Origin: Acanthamoeba lenticulata
Lineage: Eukaryota; Discosea; Longamoebia; Acanthamoebidae
NCBI GenBank assembly: GCA_002179805.1
Contig: NAVB01004649.1
Span: 1-11,803, forward strand
DNA: 11,803 bases
Direction: 5' to 3'
Position numbers and translations under genes: made by a program. The first letter of the stretch is position 1. Each line of letters begins with the position of its first letter. Below are positions 1 to 8,000 of the stretch, piece after piece. The notes under the pieces are model-generated. The model had not been told where the DNA came from and did no database searches. It was given only the letters and a program-made list of their open reading frames with translations.

Positions 1-2638
1 GCATTACCGTTTGGGGCAAGTGTTGGCGTGAGAAGCACGCTGTGAAGCTGCAGGTCGATCAGTGTGGTGTGCTGCGCGTTGTTCAAGTCGACCACGCCCT
101 CGAGGTCGACCAAATTGAGCTCCGTGAGCCGCGGACAGGCGTCGGACAGGATTTGCCTGATGCCTTCGACGTCGGGAATACGGGCGACGTGCACGCGCTG
201 CAGGCTGCGCGAGACAAAGGGCGCAAGCGGCCGCGCGGCGTCGTCGTTGTCGTTGTCGTCGTCGTTGTCTGCGATCCCGAGCAACAGCACACGCAAGCGG
301 CCTAGCCGCTGAATGGCGCGCTGGAGCGGGGCCACTTGCGCCATGGGAAATCCCTCGAGCACGAGCTTGTCCAGGGCCGGCGTGACGGCGAGCAGGCGCT
401 CGAGGCTGAACTGCGGCCCGAAGCGCATGACGGGCTTCATGGTGAGCAAAAGCCGGCGAAGCCCCGGGCACTCCAGCCGCGTCAACTCGACAGTCTCCTC
501 CTCCTCGTCCTCCTCCGCGACGGTGGCAGAGTGCCACTCGAAATGGGCCAAACGCGGGTGCGCGATGTAGATACGAAGCGCGCACGGCAGGTCGAACGAG
601 TTGTAGCACCAGACCAGCTTGCGCAGCTTGGGCAAGCCTTCAACGACTTGGCTCAGCTTGCGCGAAGCTTTGCCTTTCGGCCGCCGCTCAGCTGCCTCGC
701 TGCTGCTGTGTTCAGCTTCGTCTTCTTCATCGTCTTCCTCATCTTCCTCATCTTCCTCGAGCTCGAACCTGCTCGACTCGAGCCTGAGCTTTTTGAGGCG
801 CACGAGCTGGCGCAGACTACCCAAAGCCGCAAAGGGAATGTCCGAGTTCATCAGCGTGAGCTCCTTCAGGCGGGAGATGCCGAGCAGGGAGGTGGACGGG
901 AACTGGACGGAGCTGAGGGAGAGGACAGCCAAGCGTTCGAGCGAGCGCAAGGCCGGCTCGAGGCGCTCCGCCAGCATGACCCCGTCGTCGAGCCTGTGGC
1001 CCGAGATCTTGCAGAGCCGGACCGCGGGGCACGCCCGGGCGAACCTGGCCAACTGGGCCTGGGCGGCCTTCTGGCTGCCCGAGGGGTCCATCTGCAGCTT
1101 CTCGAGCTGGGCGAGCCGCGGGAAAGGCCTGCCCTCGCGCTTCTCCTCCTGGTCTTCCTCTCTGTCGGCGACCTTGGCGCCCCGCTTGCTCCGGCGTTTC
1201 TCGCCAACAACATCAACAACATCACCAAGACCGTCCTCCTCTTGGCGGACGGCCAAGCGGGCCATGATCTCGTCGTTGAGGAAAGGCTGCGGGAGTCGCG
1301 TCAGACGCGGGCACAAGCGCAGGCAGTCGACGATGACGTCGGGCCACTGGGGGCTGTCGGCCGCGGCTTCTTCCTCGGACGGGAAGACAAGGACGGGCGG
1401 AATGCGAAGCTTGACGAACCGGTCCACGCCGCGTCGCTCTCTGCGTGGGTGCGCGACACACCCAGTGACGTCAGCATGCTGACGTCAGCCTGACGGGGCC
1501 GTGTGCGTCAGAAGACCTGAGGAAGCGGCTCACGCCGGCAGGCGTGATGTTTGTGCCCAGAAGCGAGAGCGACACCAAGCGAGGCAAGGCCTGCTGCTGC
1601 TGTTCGCCGTCCTCGGTCGAGGACACGACCGACAGCAGGGACTCGAGGAAGGCGTCTCGGAGCTTCACGAGCGACACGTCCAGTCGCTGCTCGCGCCCGC
1701 GCCAAAGAGGGCTTGAGCGTGTCCTCCCTTGGGCGCGAGAGGAACGGCGGACGCACCTCGAGCTGCGGACACACGCGCGCGAGAACGGAGGCGCACTGGT
1801 CGTTCAGCAGGTAGCAGGCCCGCACCACCAGCGACCTACGCAAGACCACGACGCAAACAACAAAGGTTGGTCGTGTTCGTGTGCGTGAGGCGACGCGCAG
1901 GTCGACCCACAGCAAGGATGGTCGAGTCGGTGGTGTACCGGAGGCGAGGCAGGTGGCGCAGGTGCTCGAGCCCGGCGTTGGTGATGCGCAAGCAGCCCCG
2001 CAGGTCCAGGTGCTCGAGCGTTGCTGCCGCGGCGCTCTGGCCCAGCCGTGCGAGGAAGGTGTCGTCCGCCCTGTAGTGGTCGTGGAAGGATCGGATCTGG
2101 TCAGGTCGGAGAAAGGCCAGACGTTTTCGAGAGCAGAGGGCCCGCGTACCGAGTCGAGGCGGTGCTGAGCGAGCGCAGGCCAGCGGCGCAGAGGGCGGCG
2201 GACTCGCCCAAGGCCTCGCGCGACAAGTGCCTCAGCGTCCTGCAAATCGATGTGACCCACGAGCCGCAGACGAAAGGGGCACTTGAAAAGGTAAAAGGTG
2301 GGGGAGGACGGCGTACCGCAGGTCGAGTGTGGTGGGGCCGTGGAGCGAGACGAAGAAGCCAAGAGTGACGTCATCGACAAGCTGTGCCTCGAGCATGGTT
2401 CGGGCCACTCGCTCGCCCGCAGCGGCAACCGCGCCTGCCATGTCCAACGCCACCCACGACGCGTCGTGGCCCTGCTCGGCTCCTGCCTGCGTGCTGCGTC
2501 CCTCCAGGTATGAGGGCATATGCAGCACGTCTGTGAGCAAGTGCAGTTCCGCAGGTACCTGGTGAGGGACTGCACGCGATGGCGGTAGTGCTGCTCATAG
2601 GAGACAACGCACTGTGCCCACAAAGGCGCTGCTTCCAT
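1..2638 (-). CDS. Leucine-rich-repeat protein (Amn1/F-box LRR-like repeats), C-terminus outside window
   Basis: Exons on the minus strand: 2638-2317, 2239-2150, 2070-1939, 1835-1757, 1686-1517 and 1440 to the window edge; all introns are GT-AG (70-103 nt). About 744 residues are visible. Residues from about 100 to 265 carry cysteine-type LRRs, for example LEHLDLRGCLRITNAGLEHL and VCPQLERLDVSLVKLRDAFL. The last exon is one open stretch of 1440 nt with further irregular LRRs (for example LKELTLMNSDIPFAALGSL, LTELNLVDLEGVVDL), broken by a charged insert, an Asp/Glu run and an Asp/Asn run. Such repeats usually form a protein-binding surface, often in ubiquitin-ligase receptors, but I see no clear F-box, so the partner is unknown. 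Oddity: residues 1-30 and the rest of exon 1 lie in different frames, with the break near 2551; a start at 2519 (ATG) would avoid it. The gene is divergent from folD. Exon phases agree once one base is allowed for. Confidence 0.82.
716..764 (-). repeat. Low-complexity acidic run in the LRR protein
   Basis: GAA/GAT/GAC/GAG triplets on the coding strand give a Glu/Asp-rich run of about 16 residues between two LRR segments in the last exon. A second triplet run at about 236-271 gives an Asp/Asn run. Both are probably surface loops. Confidence 0.8.
1441..1516 (-). other. Intron 5 of the LRR gene containing a CRE-like palindrome
   Basis: This 76-nt intron (GTCTTCT to ACGCAG) joins VSRFLR to ERRGVDRF. 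Its centre, 1466-1487, is a perfect 22-bp palindrome made of TGACGTCAGCA followed by its reverse complement, so it holds two TGACGTCA cores (1466-1473 and 1480-1487). Confidence 0.8.
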
Positions 2639-2710
2639 CTTTTTGGACCAGCTTTTATGTTTTTTTGGTCTTTTCTTTTGTTTTTTTGAGCACTTCTTTT
2701 TTAACCCGAG
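2639..2710. promoter_or_regulatory. 72-bp shared divergent promoter/leader (LRR gene and folD)
   Basis: Only 72 bp separate the start codon of the minus-strand LRR gene from the ATG of folD. The spacer is rich in T on the plus strand (four T-runs), so folD has a pyrimidine-rich leader and the LRR gene a purine-rich one. On the minus strand CATAAAAG lies about 15-22 nt before the LRR ATG and resembles a TATA element, but it is too close to the start codon to call firmly. The regulatory role is inferred from position only. Confidence 0.6.
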
Positions 2711-3970
2711 ATGGCGACGATTATCGATGGTAATGCAACTGCAGCCAAGATCCGCGAGGAGCTGAAGCAGGAGGTGGCTGAGCTCAAGGAGAAGACAGGC
2801 AAGGTGCCCGGTCTGGGCGTGGTCCTTGTGGGTGCCAGGAAGGATTCTGAAACCTATGTTCGCATGAAGGGTGCGTCACTCTTGGCTGACACCTAGATCC
2901 TTACTTACATGGTGGTCTGTCATGTTGAGTCGTTTGCGGTTCATTTTCTGTGGCCTCCCACTGCATCTGCACAAATCTGAAGCTCTACATCTGCAAATTT
3001 TACAATAACACAGGCAAGGCTGCCGAAGAGGTAGGCATCAACTTCATCCTCAAGAAGTTCCCCGCTGAGATCACGCAGGAGGAGCTCATCAAGGAGGTCA
3101 AGGCTTTGAACGATGATGACAGCGTGCATGGGTAGGTTCACCCATTTCTTTCCATCGTCGATTCACGGCCGCTTATCAGTATGTCGTTGTGGGCATGTGC
3201 AAACAGGCTCATCGTCCAGCTCCCGCTGCCGTCGCACATCAACGAGAAGGCCGTGCTCGAGCAGGTTGGCCTGGCCAAGGATGCCGACGGCTTCGACCCG
3301 CTCAACATCGGCATGCTGGCGCTGAAGGGCCACACGCCCCTCTCCGTGCCCTGCACCCCGCGCGCCTGCATGGAGCTCCTTGCCCGCTACAACATCCCCA
3401 TCGATGGCAAGCGCGCTGTCGTGCTTGGCCGCAGCAACATCGTCGGCACGCCCGTGGCCCTGATGCTCCTCCACAAGTGCGTTGTTGTTGGCTGCAGCCA
3501 CCTCGGCTATCACCATCTCGACTGACTAGTTGATGGCGATGGCGGCGCACGACAGGAACGCCACGGTGACGATCTGCCACTCGCGCACGCAGAACCCAGC
3601 GGCCATCTGCCGTGAGGCCGACATCCTCGTGGCCGCCATCGGCCAGCCCGAGTATGTCAAGGGCGACTGGGTCAAGCCCGGCGCCACCGTCATCGACGTC
3701 GGCATTAACTCGGTCTCCGACTCCACGCGCAAGGCCGGTACGCTTGTGAATGAGCATCTCTTGAGAGATCATCTTTCAATCTTCCTCTACAAAAATCTAA
3801 TCTACATGGTGATGTCGTGGCTAGGATACCGGCTGGTGGGTGATGTGGCGTTCAACGAGGCCAAGGAGGTCGCGGGTGCCATCACCCCCGTCCCGGGCGG
3901 CGTGGGGCCCATGACCGTGTGCATGCTCCTCCAGCAGACCCTCGAGAGCGCCAAGCGCAGCCTGTTGTAG
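2711..3970 (+). CDS. folD: Bifunctional methylene-THF dehydrogenase / methenyl-THF cyclohydrolase (FolD type)
   Basis: Exons 2711-2870, 3014-3131, 3207-3476, 3556-3737 and 3825-3970 join to 876 nt, 291 aa, the normal length of a stand-alone FolD. The enzyme oxidises 5,10-methylene-THF with NAD(P)+ and hydrolyses the product to 10-formyl-THF, feeding purine and methionine synthesis. Seen: catalytic Tyr49 and Lys53 in [14 protein letters not shown] (94-101), DADGF (118-122), PCTPRAC (141-147), the dinucleotide-site motif GRSNIVGTP (167-175), CHSRT, and [12 protein letters not shown] (263-274). All introns are GT-AG, 75-143 nt, and every junction restores a family motif. The N-terminus begins directly with the catalytic domain and shows no mitochondrial presequence, so it is probably cytosolic. 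No formyl-THF synthetase domain follows, unlike the trifunctional C1 synthase of animals and yeast. Small deviations: DADGF for the usual DVDGF and TPRA for TPKG. Confidence 0.97.
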
Positions 3971-4073
3971 AAGCACTAAGTCGCGTGCTCGATTTGTTTA
4001 ACGAACGAATAGTTGCAAGAAAAAGAAGAAAAAACAACAACAAAAGTGTGGTGAAGAAGTTGTGCGGTGAGTG
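3971..4073 (+). promoter_or_regulatory. Short intergenic spacer folD to CHMP2
   Basis: This 103-bp spacer between two genes on the same strand must hold the folD 3' end and the CHMP2 promoter and leader. It is purine-rich (A/G tracts with CAACAACAAC) just upstream of the ATG. No AATAAA hexamer or TATA box is visible. The start at 4074 is chosen because the preceding GTG codon is not needed and ATG begins the family-like N-terminus. Confidence 0.45.
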
Positions 4074-4971
4074 ATGAACTTCTTCAAGAGCCAGCCGACG
4101 CCTGAAGAGGCCGTACGCGAGAGCAAGCGCGATATTCGGCGAGGACAACGCGACATCGAACGCGAGATGCGTGACATGGAGCGACAGGAGAAGCAATTGA
4201 TTGTCGAAATCAAGGCCCTCGCCAAGAAGGGCGACAACAAGTCGGCCAGGATCATGACGAAGCAGCTTCTCAACGTACGCAAGCAAAAGGAGAAGCTTCT
4301 CCTGTCTAAAGGTGCCCTCCCATGCAGTCATGATGCACTGTTGGTGCATCCATCGTTGGCTGCAGCTGACACCGGCGCTACTGCAACGACGGTCCAGGAC
4401 GCTTGACGTCGGTTGGGGTGCAGCAAACATCGATGAAGGCCAACCTGACCGTCCAGAAGGCCATGGGCGGGGCCGCCAAGGCGATGGCCGTCTCCAACAA
4501 GCAGATGGACGTCCAGAAGCTCCAGGCGACGCTCCAGCAGTTCGAGAAGCAGCAACAACTCGCCTCCATGACCGAGGAGTACGTGACCTCCGTCATCGCC
4601 TTTCTTTAGCGTCGTAGATGCTGATGATCAAGCCCTCGAGCAGGATGATGGACGACATGCTCGAGGACGAGTTCGAAGACGAGGAGTCCGACCTCGTGCT
4701 CGACCAAGTGTTGGACGAGATCGGCCTCGACCTCAACGCCTCGGTATGCCGCCGCCGCCGCCGCCGCTTCCACCACCTCGGCCTCGTCCCTCAAACCGGA
4801 CTCGAGGCTCTGTTTGGTGCTCATCGTGTGCTTGTGCTTGTGGCGTTGTGTTGTGTTGCGCCGCGGCAGCTATCGACCAAGAATCCCGCCGGCGAGCGGC
4901 TTTCGCCCGCGGCTGCGCGCGACGAGGACGCCGCCATCGATGCCGAGATGAAGCGGCTGCTGAGCTCCTGA
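4074..4971 (+). CDS. VPS2: ESCRT-III subunit CHMP2/Vps2 (Snf7 family)
   Basis: Exons 4074-4311, 4398-4578, 4644-4743 and 4870-4971 give 621 nt, 206 aa, close to the usual 213-222 aa. Vps2/CHMP2 caps ESCRT-III filaments and recruits Vps4 in endosomal sorting, cytokinesis and membrane repair. Seen: the basic N-terminal helical hairpin with TPEEAVRESKRDIRRGQRDI and VRKQK, the middle helix (KAMGGAAKAMAVSNKQMD), the acidic helix MTEEMMDDMLEDEFEDEESD, and VLDQVLDEIGLDL, which is nearly identical to the CHMP2 signature. The last exon ends in DAAIDAEMKRLL, in the place of the C-terminal MIM1 helix that binds the Vps4 MIT domain. By eye the first half is closer to CHMP2B than to CHMP2A. Introns are 86, 65 and 126 nt; the last is a multiple of three and has no stop. 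The gene converges on the PH/Clu/TPR gene. Confidence 0.95.
4744..4869 (+). other. CHMP2 intron 3 (stop-free, 126 nt, starts with GCC/CCG repeats)
   Basis: The intron begins GTATGC and ends GCGGCAG. It is 42 codons long and open in the coding frame. Its first part is a (CCG)n microsatellite at about 4748-4767. Splicing is preferred because removal joins LDLNAS directly to the C-terminal MIM1 exon and gives a normal family length. Retention would insert an Arg run and a hydrophobic stretch just before MIM1. Confidence 0.65.
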
Positions 4972-5061
4972 GAAGCGACTGTCGTCTTTTTTTTGTTTAT
5001 TTTTGTTTGATTGTTTGTTTGTTCATTTTGTTGTTGATGTTGTACATACACGCACCTCAGC
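4972..5061. terminator. 90-bp convergent 3' region (CHMP2 / PH-Clu-TPR gene)
   Basis: The two stop codons face each other across 90 bp, so both 3' UTRs and cleavage sites must lie here or overlap the neighbouring gene. The plus strand is T-rich. On the minus strand an AATAAA hexamer occupies 5001-4996, about 61 nt past the stop of the PH/Clu/TPR gene, and is a plausible poly(A) signal. On the plus strand TGTACATA at 5041-5048, about 70 nt past the CHMP2 stop, fits the PUF-protein consensus UGUANAUA, but such a match can occur by chance. Confidence 0.55.
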
Positions 5062-8000
5062 TCACGCTCTCGTAGCATCATCGCCATCTTCATATTCCTC
5101 TTCGCGCTCGAGCTGACACACGCGTGCTCGCGCGTACAGGCGCTCGGCCAGCTGGACGCTGCTGTCGACGCCGCCGCCGTCGCCGTCGCCGTCGGGGCAC
5201 CGGTAGAGGAGGCGCGCGTAGGAGCGGAGGCAGTTGTGGAAGTTGGGGTCCACCTCGAGCGCCCGCAGGAAGCGCTCGCCGCCGGCCTGGTGGTTGCCCA
5301 TCTGGCACTGCAGCTGGCCCCACGCCCACAGCGTCTGTGCGGGCCCACCTCATCAGCCTGGCGACAACGATGGCGATGACGGGGAGGATGAAGATGAAGA
5401 AGATGATGACGAGGATGAAGGTACGCTACCTGGGGATCCTTGGGGAAGACGGAGAGGGACCACTGGTAGTACTTGTCGGCGCGCTTCATGAGCTCCACCT
5501 TGCGCGCCTCGTCGGGCGTCTCGTGGGCCAGCATCGTGCACGTGCTCGCCATCTGCCGCAGCGCCTCCACCGACTGCGGGTTGGCGCTGTTTGTCGCGTG
5601 TGTGCGACGCGCGCGTGTCATGCGCGTGTGCGTGTGTGCCATGTGCGACACGTTAGGCCGGGCCAGCGAGAAAGAGGGGGAGGGAGTCGGACTTGATGGC
5701 CACGAGATACTTCTCGGCGGCGAGCTCGAGGAACTGGCGCCGCTTGATGCCGTGCGCCTGCTCGCTGGCCACCAGGTACAGGTAGGCCTCGGCCGTCGCG
5801 ATCACTGCCACACGCATGAGCGCACGTCAGATAAGGGCTCGAGCCCTGGACGCGGTGCTGGCCAACATGTCGAGCAGGCGCCCACCGTTCATGTACTTGA
5901 CGCGCTCGCCCAGCTCGACGAGGTCGAACAGCTGGAACGGGCCGACGGGCCCACCCACGTCGCCGCGGTCCTCGAGCTCCAGCACGAACCCCTGCGAGCC
6001 CCAACCGCCAGTCCAGTCGTCGTCATGAGCAAGAGCAAGAAGATGACCAAGAACAAGACGGCCGCGTCTTACCCGGCGGAAGACGAGGCCCGTGTAGGCC
6101 CGGAGCTTGTCGAACAGCAGCCGGAAGTTGGCGTTGTCATTGTCATCGTCCCCGTCGCCCTTCGGAGCCGCGGCGCCGCCGCCGCCGACGTCGGCCTCGC
6201 GGTGGTGGCGGAGCGGGTGGCGCCGGAGGTAGTCCACCAGCGACCACTCCGCCGCGGCCTCGTGCGCGTGGAGGGCGCCCGGTCCGAACTTGGCCGTCAG
6301 CGCCGCCTTGGCCTTAGTCGCCCACCATGACGATGACGACGACGACGATGATGATGATGAAGACGAGGAAGAGGAAGACGATGAGGGGCGCGCCAGGCCG
6401 GCGCCAAAGAAGCGGTTGAGGTCGCGCACGACGAGGCGCCTGTAAGGCTCCTCGAGCGGCACGCGGAGGGCCTGGGCCCGACGCCGGAGGTGGCGCAGGA
6501 GCTTCTGCTTCATCACGCGCGCCAGCATCTCGACAAGCAGCAGCACGTCGGCCTCTTGCGCGCGCCGGAGCCGCGCTCGCTCGCGCTGCTGCCGCTGCCG
6601 TTCCGCCTCCTCGCCGAGCAGCTCGGCGGCGTCGCCGCCGGCCGCGGACGCGGCCATGGCTGCCGCCGTGGCGGCCGGGCCGCGGGCGGGCTCGAGGGCG
6701 GCCTGGGCCTGGACCTGCAGTTGGTGGACCTCATGACGGACGGCGCCCATCATGCGCAGGTTGACGCCGTAGGAGTGGAGAAAGGCCTCCAGGCCGCCGC
6801 CCTCGTCGCTGTCCCGGCCGGCCGAGCAGTGGTGTGACGTCAGCATGAGATGACGCCAGCACGAGATGACGTCAGCACAACGTACGTGTCCTCTCGGGTG
6901 AGCTGCGCGGCGACGGAAGGGATGACGGTCTGGTAGAGGGTCCGTGTGGCCAGCTTGACCTCGCGGTTGTGCTCGACCCGCCGCGGGTCGTGCAGGATGA
7001 ACCCGCTGCACGCGTCCGGGCATAGCGGCGTGTCTGCACCGCACGACACGAACGCACGACACGAACGCACGACACGCGCGCGGCGTCAAGCGTGTGTCGT
7101 GTGCGGTGACGTCGAGGGCGGGCGCGACGCACGGTGGCTTCGCACAAACTCGGGGCGGAGGAGGCGGTAGAGGTGGCCCTGCTTGAGGCGCGTCTGGCCG
7201 GCGACTGCGGCGGGGAACTCGGGCGGCATGACGCGGGCCAGGTCGATCAAGTAGTACCGCCCGTCGAGCCCGCGGTGGCCCTCGAGGTCGGCCACGCTGT
7301 GCAGCGGCGTTCCCGCCCGCCCGCACGCGTGCTCGCTCAGGTTCAGCTTCTCCGCTGCTGTCTGTTATTAAAATAGATTATTGTTTTTTTGTTTTTTTTT
7401 TGTTTTTTGTTTTGTTTTTGAGTTATGCGAGGCATGCAAGGGAGACCTTGAGGAGGGCGCTGAGGCGCGGGTCCGAGTTCTTGACGGTGACTCCGCCGTC
7501 GCCCGAGCCCGAGACGAGCGTTTCGTCGTTGATCGGCGCCAGCGCGACCGCCAGCAGCCGGTGGCCTCTGCCGGGGAAGGCCAGGCGTCAGCCGACCACC
7601 CTCGCCTGGCTCGCGCCCCACACACGCCTTTCACGAAGAGAGAAGTACCGGTAGTCCAGCGTGGCCATGAAGGGGATGCAAAAGTCGAGGTTGACATTGA
7701 AGTAGCACGCGGCGCCCTTGAGCTCGTGCCCGGCCACCTATCGCGCCAAGACGCCATCATCAACATCACCATCGTCAACAACATCGGCATCGTCCAAAAG
7801 GATCATCAGCCTGGGCACCTTGGCGGCGGCGTAGTCGCTGCCGTAGATGCCCTTGTAGTCGACGGCAAACTTGAAGAGGATGTTGTGGACGACGTACTTG
7901 ACCCCGCCGGCCAACCCGCCGAGGTCGGCCGGCCGGATGGTCTTGCTCTCGAGCGGGAGGTGCGTCTCGGCGATGATGATCTTGCCGTAGTGCTTGACCG

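Noticed and set aside
619..1482. Plus-strand open frame with a poly-Ser run
   Set aside because: The Ser run is the complement of the Glu/Asp triplet run on the coding strand; the rest is Arg/Ser-rich noise typical of antisense GC-rich sequence.
336..1493. Long plus-strand open frame of 385 codons
   Set aside because: It is the antisense of the LRR gene's last exon. It has no family pattern, whereas the minus-strand frame over the same bases shows regular leucine repeats and correct splice junctions.
2365..2372. Another TGACGTCA site
   Set aside because: It lies in LRR exon 1, where it simply encodes Asp-Val-Thr in LVDDVTL, and lacks the CAGCA extension of the intronic copies.
4071..4073. 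GTG immediately before the CHMP2 ATG as an alternative start
   Set aside because: Eukaryotic initiation at the adjacent ATG gives a family-like N-terminus; the GTG only adds one residue.
5473..6330. Plus-strand open frame of 285 codons
   Set aside because: It lies antisense to exons 8-11 of the PH/Clu/TPR gene and crosses their introns; it shows no domain.
6835..7076. Possible CRISPR-like repeats
   Set aside because: The units are directly adjacent with no spacers, differ between the two sites, and lie in introns of a eukaryotic gene.
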